Source of the DNA: Acidimicrobiia bacterium
GTDB lineage: Bacteria > Actinomycetota > Acidimicrobiia > Acidimicrobiales > Ilumatobacteraceae
Direction of reading: 5' to 3'
DNA: 8,889 nt
Assembly (NCBI GenBank): GCA_013815505.1
Contig: JACDGA010000057.1
Location: forward strand, 1-8,889
Under the pieces are notes generated by a model. The model was given only the letters and a program-made list of their open reading frames with translations, was not told the origin of the DNA and did no database searches. Positions 1-5,946 of this stretch are shown one piece after another. Positions within the stretch are counted from its first letter, which is position 1; each line of letters starts with the position of its first letter. A program made the position numbers and the translations under genes.

Positions 1-1175
1 GACGCCGGCTTGGCGGCGAGCTCGCGCTGGTGCTTCTCGACCATGTCGGTGACCGCCTGCATGTTGCGCTCGGCGAGCTCGGGCCGCGCGTCACGCGCCC
101 GGCTGCGGGCGTTGTTCGTGCTCCAGTCCTGTCCCTGGAACTGAGGGAACACCCGCTGGGCGATGAGCTCGAAGCTGCGATGCGTCGACTGCGGATTCGC
201 CCACTCGTGAGCGAGCGTCATGTAGCAGCCGAACCCCCCAGACTGCTTCTGCAGCCGGTCGATCTGCTCGGCGGCGTCGTCGGCGGTGCCGATCGAACCG
301 AGTCCCGAGTCGTTGACGAAGTCGATCAGCTCGTCGACCTCGGTGCCATCACCGACAGCCATCTGCGGGAACGCCGCCGTCTTCTGGAAGTAGTCGAACC
401 AGGCACCGATCCCGAACGCCACATCCTTGCGCGCCTGCTCTCGTGTCTCGGCGATGTGCATCAGGCCGACGAGCCGCCATTTCGAGCGGTCGGCGACCGT
501 GCCGAACGTCGCCGCTCGCTCCTCCATCACGTCCCAGTGCAGCGACAGGGCGTCGAACCCGGCAGACTGGGTGGCGCCGATCGACAGCAGCCCGAGGCCG
601 TAGCGGCCGGCGAGACGTGGTCCCGACGGAGACGCCACCGCCGGCACGGCGACCTCGAACAGCGGGTCCGAGTACGGGCGCAGGTGGAGGCGAGCGTCCC
701 TGATCGTCCACGCCTTCGTCTCGCTGGTCACCGGCTCGTCGGATTGCAGCAGGCGCATGATGACGTCGACGCCCTCCTCGAGCAGCGGCCGCGTCTCGGT
801 CGGATCGAGCCCGATCATGAGCGCGTCGGTCGGCAGCGAGCCCGGTCCGAGGCCGAGCATGAACCGCCCGCGGGTCATGTGGTCGAGCTGCACGGCTCGC
901 TCGGCGACCATGAACGGGTTGTGGTACGCGACGCTGATCACGCCCGTGCCGAGCTTGATGTGTCGGGTGCGCTCAGCCGCGGCAGCGATGAAGATCTCGG
1001 GCGAAGCGATGATCTCGGTACCCGCAGAGTGGTGCTCGCCGATCCACGCCTCATCCCAACCGAGGCGATCGAGATGTGCGACGAGTGCGAGGTCTCGCTC
1101 GATGGCGAGCGTGGGGTTCTCTCCCGCAGGGTGGAACGGCGCCATGAAGATGCCGAAACGGAGACGCTCTGCCAT
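1..1175 (-). CDS. LLM-class flavin-dependent monooxygenase (limonene monooxygenase-like), 3' end beyond window
   Basis: A bacterial-luciferase-fold oxidoreductase of the type often labelled limonene 1,2-monooxygenase. Such enzymes oxygenate small organic substrates with reduced FMN, or sometimes F420; the substrate cannot be read from the sequence. There are 391 codons before the left edge and no stop, so a few C-terminal residues at least are missing. Seen: the N-terminal strand RFGIFMAPFHPAGENPTLA (residues 6-24), the family motif EAWIGEHHSAG (42-52), SPEIFIAAAAERT (58-70), LGTGVISVAYHNPFMVAER (75-93) and the LDHMTRGRFMLGLGPGS stretch (97-113). The family is usually about 380-400 residues, so the gene is nearly complete. 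The ATG start has GGGAG eight bases upstream (1184-1188 on the plus strand). It diverges from the bcp-type gene with only 55 bases between the starts. Fold assignment is secure; cofactor and substrate are unassigned. Confidence 0.9.
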   Translation of the reverse strand, partial: MAERLRFGIFMAPFHPAGENPTLAIERDLALVAHLDRLGWDEAWIGEHHSAGTEIIASPEIFIAAAAERTRHIKLGTGVISVAYHNPFMVAERAVQLDHMTRGRFMLGLGPGSLPTDALMIGLDPTETRPLLEEGVDVIMRLLQSDEPVTSETKAWTIRDARLHLRPYSDPLFEVAVPAVASPSGPRLAGRYGLGLLSIGATQSAGFDALSLHWDVMEERAATFGTVADRSKWRLVGLMHIAETREQARKDVAFGIGAWFDYFQKTAAFPQMAVGDGTEVDELIDFVNDSGLGSIGTADDAAEQIDRLQKQSGGFGCYMTLAHEWANPQSTHRSFELIAQRVFPQFQGQDWSTNNARSRARDARPELAERNMQAVTDMVEKHQRELAAKPA

Positions 1176-1217
1176 CGTGTGAACTCCCAGCTCGTGGTGC
1201 CGCTCGCCCATCATCTC

Positions 1218-1223
1218 TAGAAT
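1218..1223 (+). promoter_or_regulatory. Putative -10 element TAGAAT of bcp, leaderless arrangement
   Basis: TAGAAT fits the actinobacterial TAnnnT -10 consensus and ends seven bases before the GTG start of the peroxiredoxin. Transcription would begin at or within a base or two of the start codon. No Shine-Dalgarno sequence lies upstream of that GTG, which supports a leaderless mRNA. No convincing -35 box is visible 16-18 bases upstream. The element overlaps the palindrome TCTAGA (1216-1221) in the short divergent intergenic region. Confidence 0.5.
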
Positions 1224-1230
1224 CGGTGTC

Positions 1231-1683
1231 GTGCCTGAAGTTGGAAGGAACGCTCCCTCCTTCACCCTTGCCGATCAGCACGGCGACAAGCTCCGCCTTT
1301 CGTCGCTCAAGGGACGCAAGGTGCTCGTGTTCTTCTACCCGAAGGCCGACACGCCCGGCTGCACGACGCAAGCGTGTGGGCTACGCGACATCGCCAGCCA
1401 CATCGGCGACACGGTCGTGCTCGGTGTGAGCGCCGACAAGCCCGAGAAGCTCGCCAAGTTCGACGAGAAGTACTCGCTCGGTTTCACGTTGCTGTCTGAC
1501 CCCGACCACGAGATCGCCGAGAAATACGGCGTGTGGACGGAGAAGTCGATGTATGGAAAGAAGTTCATGGGCATCCAGCGTTCGGCGTTTCTCGTTGACG
1601 AGAACGGAAAGATCGCCGCGGCCTGGCCGAAGATCTCCCCGAAGGACACGCCGACCAACCTGCTCACCGCGCTTGGGAGTTGA
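1231..1683 (+). CDS. bcp: Thioredoxin-dependent peroxiredoxin, BCP/PrxQ family
   Basis: A cytosolic thiol peroxidase that reduces hydrogen peroxide and organic hydroperoxides and is normally recycled by thioredoxin. The 150-residue protein has the usual BCP length and a complete AhpC/TSA thioredoxin fold. The active-site motif PxxxTxxC is present as P37, T41 and peroxidatic C44, within TPGCTTQACGLRD (41-53). A second cysteine, C49, sits five residues on, the spacing of the resolving cysteine in atypical 2-Cys BCPs such as the E. coli protein. R117 in GIQRSAF matches the conserved active-site Arg. The start is GTG, chosen because the fold begins there and a TAnnnT box lies seven bases upstream; there is no ribosome-binding site. 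It diverges from the flavin monooxygenase and converges on the acyl-CoA dehydrogenase remnant. Confidence 0.95.
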   Translation: MPEVGRNAPSFTLADQHGDKLRLSSLKGRKVLVFFYPKADTPGCTTQACGLRDIASHIGDTVVLGVSADKPEKLAKFDEKYSLGFTLLSDPDHEIAEKYGVWTEKSMYGKKFMGIQRSAFLVDENGKIAAAWPKISPKDTPTNLLTALGS

Positions 1684-1704
1684 AGGCCTGCTCCCCTGTG
1701 CCGC

Positions 1705-1724
1705 CACCACGCTTGAGCATGGTG
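1705..1724. terminator. Possible hairpin after bcp, no T-tract
   Basis: CACCA (1705-1709) pairs with TGGTG (1720-1724), with an inner GC/GC pair and a TTGA loop. It lies 22 bases after the bcp stop in the 108-base convergent gap. A second inverted repeat, ACCGCC (1726-1731) with GGCGGT (1745-1750), follows. Neither has a run of T, so intrinsic termination is only a suggestion. Hairpins of this kind could serve both converging genes. The rest of the gap (1684-1791) shows no gene; it includes the 10-base palindrome CTGAGCTCAG at 1786-1795. Confidence 0.25.
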
Positions 1725-1791
1725 AACCGCCGAAGCACAGCGGAGGCGGTGAGCCCGGAGGCGAGGCGAGCGGCTTTGCCGTGAGCTGAGC

Positions 1792-2424
1792 TCAGAGCTC
1801 GTCGCAGGGTTGCCCGAGCGCCAACTTCCCGGCGTGCACCAGTGTCTGTTCGACCGTGAGCGGATGGAACTTGATGCCGCGGATGTCGCGATAGGCGCGC
1901 TCGATGGGTGAACTCTTGAAGAATGCTGCCCCTCCGGCGACGTCCATCGCCAGGTCGCAGACCTCGATGCCGGCGAGCGCGATCTCGCGCTTGGCGGCCA
2001 TCACCGTCGCGAACATGTCCATCGACGGTGTCGGATCGTCGCCGACCGCACCGAGCGCGCCGTCGAGCGACCACGAGGCGACGCGCAACCGGTTGTGCAT
2101 CAGCCCGACGAGCCGCTGAAACGACGGATCGGCCGCCTTCGGCGTGCCGCTGACGCTGGCGATCGCCGCGTTGGCTGCCGACTCGGCGACACCGAGGTAG
2201 ACGGCCCCGACGATCGCGAAGGCGATGCTGGCGATCACCTGCAGCGGCGCGTCGATGACGCCGTGGGGCCGGTTGGCGAGCACGCGCTCGTCGGGGATGA
2301 AGACGTCCGAGATGCGCACGTCGTTGCTCGCCGTGCCACGCATCCCGAGCGTGTCCCAGTTCTGTTCGATGGCGACGCCATCCGCCATCGGGACCGCCAT
2401 GTTGAGCACGCGCATGCCCTGCAC
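1792..2424 (-). pseudogene. Acyl-CoA dehydrogenase, C-terminal half only (N-terminal domain missing)
   Basis: The 210-codon frame encodes the end of the beta domain and the whole C-terminal helical domain of an acyl-CoA dehydrogenase-fold flavoprotein. Seen: NWDTLGMRGTASNDVRISDV (residues 22-41), a typical ACAD FAD/substrate segment, and the terminal region GGAAFFKSSPIERAYRDIRG, typical of the dimer and active-site face. A complete family member has about 380 residues, so roughly the first 160-170 are absent, including the N-terminal helical domain. The frame is open upstream only to a stop at 2464-2466, and prcA occupies the DNA beyond, so no frameshift explains the loss. The first in-frame starts are GTG at 2424 and ATG at 2415, both without a good ribosome-binding site. 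The residues where many ACADs carry the catalytic Glu read HPLTVEQT, so dehydrogenase chemistry is uncertain. The fragment contains no internal stop. I infer a truncated remnant; a short expressed protein cannot be excluded. Confidence 0.75.
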
Positions 2425-2469
2425 GACGCCGTGCCGGGCGCGATCCGCTGAGACGGACCCTCGTCAGCG

Positions 2470-3159
2470 TCAGGACGTGGCTGTGGTGGTGAGCGGCTCG
2501 ACCTCGCCGTCGCTGAGGCGACGGAAGCACCGGCGGCCGTTGCCGCGAGCGAGGTAGGCGACCTCGAGGTCTGCCGGATCGAGCGTGCGCTCCTCCCCTG
2601 CCAGCGCGCTGCGACCGAGACGCACCGCAGCGGCGAGGTCGAGCCCGTCGGACCATCCGGCCTTCACCCGCTCGGTGATGGCATCTGTGTCACCGCCGAG
2701 CGCGGCGAAGTCCTGTTCATCCATCACGGTCCCGTCGTAGAGGACGTGGAACATCTGGTCACCCTCGGAGGTCTGGCCCACCTCGGCGACGAGGATCTCG
2801 ACCTCCATCGGTTTCATCTCGTGCGTGAAGACCTGCCCAAGGTGCTGGGCGTAGAGGTTGGCGAGGCTGCGTGCGTCGACGTCGTCTCGGCTGTACTGGT
2901 AGCCCTTCAGATCGGCGGCCCGCACGCCGGCGACGCGCAGCTGGTCGTACTCGTTGTAGCGACCGACGCCGGCGAACCCGATGCGGTCGTAGATCTCGCT
3001 GATCTTGCGCAGCGTTGCCGACGAGTTCTCGGCGACGATGACGACACCCTCGTCGTAGCGGATCGCGACGAGCGCCCTGCCACGGGCGATGCCCTTGCGC
3101 GCATAGTCGGCACGATCCTTCATCACCTGTTCCGGGGCGACGTAGAACGGCATGTTCAC
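2470..3159 (-). CDS. prcA: 20S proteasome subunit alpha
   Basis: The structural alpha subunit forms the outer heptameric rings of the bacterial 20S core and gates substrate entry. The 229-residue product matches actinobacterial PrcA throughout: the N-terminal segment PFYVAPEQVM (4-13), ARKGIARGRALVAIRYDEGV (20-39), RKISEIYDRIGFAG (51-64) and YNEYDQLR. K52 corresponds to the pocket lysine that contacts the C-terminal carboxylate of the ATPase. As expected for an alpha subunit, there is no catalytic Thr and no propeptide. The GTG at 3159 is chosen because AGGAGGTG ends eight bases upstream, and because it places P9-E10-Q11 and K52 at the numbering I recall for M. tuberculosis PrcA; the ATG at 3153 is the alternative. 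The start overlaps the prcB stop as GTGA, so translation is probably coupled, fitting the 1:1 subunit ratio. The next gene downstream is the acyl-CoA dehydrogenase remnant. Confidence 0.96.
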   Translation of the reverse strand: MNMPFYVAPEQVMKDRADYARKGIARGRALVAIRYDEGVVIVAENSSATLRKISEIYDRIGFAGVGRYNEYDQLRVAGVRAADLKGYQYSRDDVDARSLANLYAQHLGQVFTHEMKPMEVEILVAEVGQTSEGDQMFHVLYDGTVMDEQDFAALGGDTDAITERVKAGWSDGLDLAAAVRLGRSALAGEERTLDPADLEVAYLARGNGRRCFRRLSDGEVEPLTTTATS

Positions 3160-3941
3160 CGGGCACGCACCTCCTCGGCGACGGACTCGAATGTGGTGGC
3201 GAGCTCGTCGTCGGCGACGGGCGTGAAGCCGTCGGCCGTGATGGTGGCCACGACCGGGTAGATGCCGCGCAGCGCGTCGGGTCCGCCTGTGGCGCTGTCG
3301 GCGTCGGCGGCCTCCCACAGTGCCTTGGCTACGAGGGCAAGCACACCGCTGCGGTCGAGGTCGTCGCGGAAGCCGATCTTGATGACCGTGCCGGCGTGCA
3401 GGCTGCCCGAACCGGTGGTGACGTACTCGCGCTCCTCGTAGCGACCGCCGGTGACGTCGTACGCCCACACCCGGCCGGTTTCACGACGCAGGTCGTAGCC
3501 ACCGAAGATCGGGACGACTGCAAGACCGGCGAACGCACCCTGGAGGTTGCCACGCACCATCATCGAGAGCTGGTTCGCCTTGCCCTCGAGGCTGAGCGCT
3601 GAGCCCTCGACCTTCTCGTAGTGCTCGAGCTGCAGCTGGAAGACGCGGATCATCTCCATCGCCGGGCCGGCCGCTCCGGCGATGGCGACGGCGCTGTGAC
3701 GATCGGCCTCGACGACCTTTTCCATCGTGCGGTGGCTGATGAGGTTGCCCGACGTCGCCCGGCGGTCACCGGCCATGATGACGCCGTCGGCGAACCGCAC
3801 GGCGACGCACGTGGTGGCGTGGGGGATGTCGCCGCCGAGTCGCTCGCCGCCGGGTCCCGTCTCGGTCAGACCGGTGCGCCGCAGGAGTGCAGGGAAGTTG
3901 GCGCCCGGGTCGTCGTTCGGCAGGAACATGGGCATGCTCAC
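3156..3941 (-). CDS. prcB: 20S proteasome subunit beta (Thr protease), with propeptide
   Basis: The catalytic beta subunit is made as a precursor and cleaves its own propeptide to expose an N-terminal Thr. From GTG 3941 the precursor has 261 residues: a propeptide of 42 and a mature part of 219 starting TTCVAVRF. The catalytic triad is intact in mature numbering: T1, D17 (in MAGDRRATSGN) and K33 (in TMEKV). Conserved GSGS and DADSATGGPD segments follow. The propeptide contains NFPALLRR, similar to the FxxFLRR-type element in mycobacterial PrcB. The residue before Thr1 is Ala (IPHA|TT), whereas Gly is the usual residue in this family. GTG 3941 is chosen because GGAGGA ends five bases upstream; ATG 3935 would be eleven bases away, and TTG 3977 has no support. 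The gene overlaps prcA by four bases. Confidence 0.95.
   Translation of the reverse strand: MSMPMFLPNDDPGANFPALLRRTGLTETGPGGERLGGDIPHATTCVAVRFADGVIMAGDRRATSGNLISHRTMEKVVEADRHSAVAIAGAAGPAMEMIRVFQLQLEHYEKVEGSALSLEGKANQLSMMVRGNLQGAFAGLAVVPIFGGYDLRRETGRVWAYDVTGGRYEEREYVTTGSGSLHAGTVIKIGFRDDLDRSGVLALVAKALWEAADADSATGGPDALRGIYPVVATITADGFTPVADDELATTFESVAEEVRAR
3168..3175 (-). promoter_or_regulatory. Ribosome-binding site of prcA (AGGAGGTG)
   Basis: The minus strand reads AGGAGGTG inside the last codons of prcB, eight bases before the GTG at 3159 and fourteen before the ATG at 3153. The spacing decides for the GTG start and supports a strongly and independently initiated but coupled prcA. Confidence 0.7.
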
Positions 3942-4045
3942 GCCCGTCCTCCGATGCGAACGATCGAGCGCCAGCAATTGAGTGGTCGTCCTCTGCGCAG
4001 GCTGCAGGTGGCGTGGCCGGGGAACGCACTGAACGGCATCGCCAT
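3938..4045 (-). CDS. Possible 35-residue ORF spanning the pup-prcB gap
   Basis: A short frame opens with ATG five bases after the pup stop and closes with TGA two bases before ATG 3935; that TGA also overlaps the alternative prcB GTG 3941 as GTGA. It fills almost the whole gap. The predicted peptide starts MAMPFSAFPGHATCSLRRGR and is basic (seven Arg, two Cys). I recognise no domain. For: its position, tight junctions on both sides, and GC-rich third codon positions in the first half. Against: the second half uses several A/T-ending codons, and no good ribosome-binding site lies at a normal distance from the ATG. It may be a chance frame or a leader that couples pup and prcB translation. Confidence 0.2.
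   Translation of the reverse strand: MAMPFSAFPGHATCSLRRGRPLNCWRSIVRIGGRA
3947..3952 (-). promoter_or_regulatory. Ribosome-binding site of prcB (GGAGGA)
   Basis: The minus strand reads GGAGGA, five bases before GTG 3941 and eleven before ATG 3935. Normal spacing favours the GTG start, but the ATG is close enough that I cannot exclude it. The two differ by only two propeptide residues. Confidence 0.6.
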
Positions 4046-4050
4046 CGACG

Positions 4051-4254
4051 TCACTGACCGCCCTTTTGCACGTACGACTTGACGAAGTCCTCGGCGTTGC
4101 TCTCGAGCACCTCGTCGATCTCGTCGAGCAGATCGTCGAGCTCGGCCTTCAGTTTCTCGCCGCTCTCCGACGTCGCCGGCGCGTCGTCGGTCTCGACGCC
4201 GGTCTCCTCGTCGCGACGTGTCGGGGTCTGTCGCTTCTGTTTGTGTTCAGCCAT
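4051..4254 (-). CDS. pup: Prokaryotic ubiquitin-like protein Pup (GGQ form)
   Basis: Pup is the protein tag that is isopeptide-linked through its C-terminus to lysines of proteins destined for the proteasome. The 67-residue product is highly charged and disordered-looking in its first 30 residues. It then carries the conserved helix-forming region LKAELDDLLDEIDEVLESNA (35-54), which pairs with the ATPase coiled coil, and ends FVKSYVQKGGQ. The terminal Gln means the tag must be deamidated to Glu by Dop before the ligase can use it. The length is close to that of the mycobacterial protein (64 residues). The ATG has AGGAG nine bases upstream (4264-4268). It lies 36 bases after dop in the same direction, which puts the processing enzyme directly upstream of its substrate. 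Confidence 0.97.
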   Translation of the reverse strand: MAEHKQKRQTPTRRDEETGVETDDAPATSESGEKLKAELDDLLDEIDEVLESNAEDFVKSYVQKGGQ

Positions 4255-4290
4255 CGCAGATCACTCCTCGTCGTCAAGCTAGCGACTGTC

Positions 4291-5790
4291 TCACGCGCCG
4301 AGGCGTTCGATCAGCTCGCGTGCGGTCGTCACCTCGTCGATGAGCGCACCGACGTGCTCGGCCGTGCCGCGGGTCGGTTCCATCATCGGCACTCGCCGCA
4401 GCGGTTCGTCGCCGATGTCGAAGACGAGCGAATCCCAGTTGGCGGCGACGATGTTGTCGGCGAACTTGGCGAGGCAGCGCCCACGGAAGTACGCCCGCGT
4501 GGAGGTCGGTGGTTCGGTGATGGCCGACTCGACCTCGGCGTCGCTGACGAGCGTCGACAGCCCAGCGCGCCGGGCGAGGCAGCGCTCGAGCCGGAGATCG
4601 TGGTACTGCAGGTCGATCGCTTTCAGCCTGGCGTCGTTGTGGGCGAGGCCATGGCGCTCGCGGTAGCCGTCGACGAGGCGCCCCTTCGCCACCCAGTCGA
4701 CGATGTCGGCGACGTCGTCGCCACCGGACTCGAGACCGGCGAGCACCGACTCCCAGCGACGAAGGACATCGGCACCGACGGACTCACCAACCGCCGCCAG
4801 CCCGTGGCTCTGCTCGTACTTTTGCGCTCGTTCGAGCAGTCCCCATTGGATCTCGAGCGCCGTCGCGCTGCGTCCACCGTGCAGTCGCACAGTCGCCCGC
4901 AGCGACGGGTCATGGCTGATGCGGCGGATGGCAGCGACGGGGTTGGCGAGCATCCAGTCGTCGCCGAGCGTGTCGTCCTCGATCATCGCCAGCACGATCG
5001 CCGTCGTACCGACCTTGAGGTAGGTCGCGACCTCGCTCATGTTGGCGTCGCCGACGATGACGTGCAGCCGCCGGTACTTCTTCGGATCGCAGTGCGGCTC
5101 GTCGCGGGTGTTGACGATGGGTCGCTTGATGGTCGTCTCGAGCCCGACCTCTTCTTCGAAGAAGTCGGCGCGCTGGCTCAGTTGGTAGGCGACGCCGTCG
5201 GGTTCGGAGCCGGGCGCCTCGCAGCCCACCTTGCCGGCGCCGGTGAAGACCTGACGCGTGACGAAGTGCGGCGTGATCTGGCGGACGATCTGGCCGAACG
5301 GCGTGGCGCGTGCCATGAGGTAGTTCTCGTGGCAGCCGTAGCTGTTCCCCTTGCCGTCGGAGTTGTTCTTGTAGACGACGAGCTCGGCGCCGTCGGACAG
5401 GATCGAGCGGGCGTACGCCATGCTGCGCCGCACGATCTCCTCCGCTGCCCTGTCGAATCGCACCGCTTCGCGGGCGTCGAGCACCTCGGGCGTCGACATC
5501 TCCGGGTGGGCGTGATCGACGTAGTAGCGAGCCCCGTTCGTGAGCACGGCGTTGACGAGCGTCGTCTCCACTTCGGGAGCGAGCGCGTCGTCGAGCGTGA
5601 ACCCACGGGCGTCCGTCGCCGGGTGCTCGTCCTCGAAGTCCCAGGTCACCGCACCGGCCGAGCGATCGCGGGCGATGCCTGCGACGTACGCGTTGATCAG
5701 CTGCGACGACGCCGTCGCTGGGTTGCCCTCGGCGCCGCGGACGACGATCCCGTACTCGGTCTCGATGCCGCAGACCTTGGGCAACGCCAT
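4291..5790 (-). CDS. dop: Pup deamidase / depupylase Dop
   Basis: Dop converts the C-terminal Gln of Pup to Glu and also hydrolyses Pup from tagged proteins; it belongs to the carboxylate-amine ligase (glutamine synthetase-like) superfamily shared with PafA. The 499-residue protein is full length. Seen: N-terminal nucleotide/Mg motif GIETEYGIV (8-16); LTNGARYYVDHAHPEMS (83-99), whose D92 aligns with the catalytic Asp of the mycobacterial enzyme; YKNNSDGKGNSYGCHENYL; VGLETTIKRPIVNTRDEPH; and the C-terminal domain TRAYFRGRCLAKF. The segment ARGFTLDDALAPEVETT (61-77) corresponds to the Dop-specific loop. This loop and the GIETEYG start separate it from PafA, which begins with a GIETEFG-like motif. 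The ATG is the only sensible start. It has at most a weak AGGG upstream and may be leaderless. Confidence 0.96.
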   Translation of the reverse strand: MALPKVCGIETEYGIVVRGAEGNPATASSQLINAYVAGIARDRSAGAVTWDFEDEHPATDARGFTLDDALAPEVETTLVNAVLTNGARYYVDHAHPEMSTPEVLDAREAVRFDRAAEEIVRRSMAYARSILSDGAELVVYKNNSDGKGNSYGCHENYLMARATPFGQIVRQITPHFVTRQVFTGAGKVGCEAPGSEPDGVAYQLSQRADFFEEEVGLETTIKRPIVNTRDEPHCDPKKYRRLHVIVGDANMSEVATYLKVGTTAIVLAMIEDDTLGDDWMLANPVAAIRRISHDPSLRATVRLHGGRSATALEIQWGLLERAQKYEQSHGLAAVGESVGADVLRRWESVLAGLESGGDDVADIVDWVAKGRLVDGYRERHGLAHNDARLKAIDLQYHDLRLERCLARRAGLSTLVSDAEVESAITEPPTSTRAYFRGRCLAKFADNIVAANWDSLVFDIGDEPLRRVPMMEPTRGTAEHVGALIDEVTTARELIERLGA

Positions 5791-5796
5791 GCGCGA

Positions 5797-5802
5797 ACCC
5801 TA
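5797..5802 (-). promoter_or_regulatory. Putative -10 element TAGGGT of dop
   Basis: On the minus strand TAGGGT (TAnnnT) ends six bases before the dop ATG, the same geometry as upstream of bcp and the ferredoxin. It would give a leaderless or nearly leaderless dop-pup-prcBA transcript independent of arc. No -35 box is recognisable. The AGGG inside it could instead act as a weak ribosome-binding site. Confidence 0.35.
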
Positions 5803-5852
5803 CCGGCGCTCCGTCCCCAGAGAGGGGCAGTGCCACGGGACTCGTGAGCGTG

Positions 5853-5946
5853 CGGACGACGAACCCGCGGTGGCGTCGAGGGAAGCGCCAGCGACGAGCC
5901 ACACGCGGCGCGACGAGAAAGCGAAGCGGACGACGAGCCCGCAGTG
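5853..5946. repeat. Degenerate CGACGA-rich repeats between arc and dop
   Basis: CGGACGACGAACCCGCGGTG (5853-5872) recurs as CGGACGACGAGCCCGCAGTG (5927-5946), 18 of 20 bases identical and 74 bases apart. Between them are further GCGACGAG cores at about 5891 and 5910. The 156-base interval 5791-5946 holds no convincing gene. The last copy ends exactly at the arc stop codon. Function unknown; it may be an intergenic repeat family, a spacer with RNA structure or replication-slippage debris. Confidence 0.55.

Noticed and set aside
30..1220. A 396-codon plus-strand frame over the flavin monooxygenase
   Set aside because: The minus-strand frame carries the family motifs EAWIGEHH and LDHMTRGR; the plus frame is its low-complexity shadow.
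1664..2656. A 330-codon minus-strand frame across the ACAD remnant and the end of prcA
   Set aside because: Arg/Ala-rich product in a different frame from both recognisable proteins, with no domain. It does not supply the missing ACAD N-terminus.
3936..3977. Longer prcB starting at TTG 3977
   Set aside because: TTG start without a ribosome-binding site, whereas GGAGGA sits five bases before GTG 3941 and the propeptide is already of normal length from there.
4255..4290. TTGACG upstream of pup on the minus strand as a -35 box
   Set aside because: A -10 box at the right distance would fall inside pup and none is present. The gap is only 36 bases, so co-transcription with dop is simpler.
4291..5790. 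Reading the GIETEYG protein as the Pup ligase PafA
   Set aside because: The Dop-specific loop (about residues 61-77), the overall similarity to Dop and the position just upstream of a GGQ-type pup all point to Dop.
4066..5847. A 593-codon open frame on the plus strand covering all of dop
   Set aside because: It lies antisense to a clear Dop sequence with intact motifs. Its product is Val/Arg/Asp-rich without any recognisable domain, as expected for the reverse frame of a high-GC gene.
5853..5946. The repeats between dop and arc as a CRISPR array
   Set aside because: Only two near-identical units plus short cores, no regular spacer length, and no cas genes nearby.
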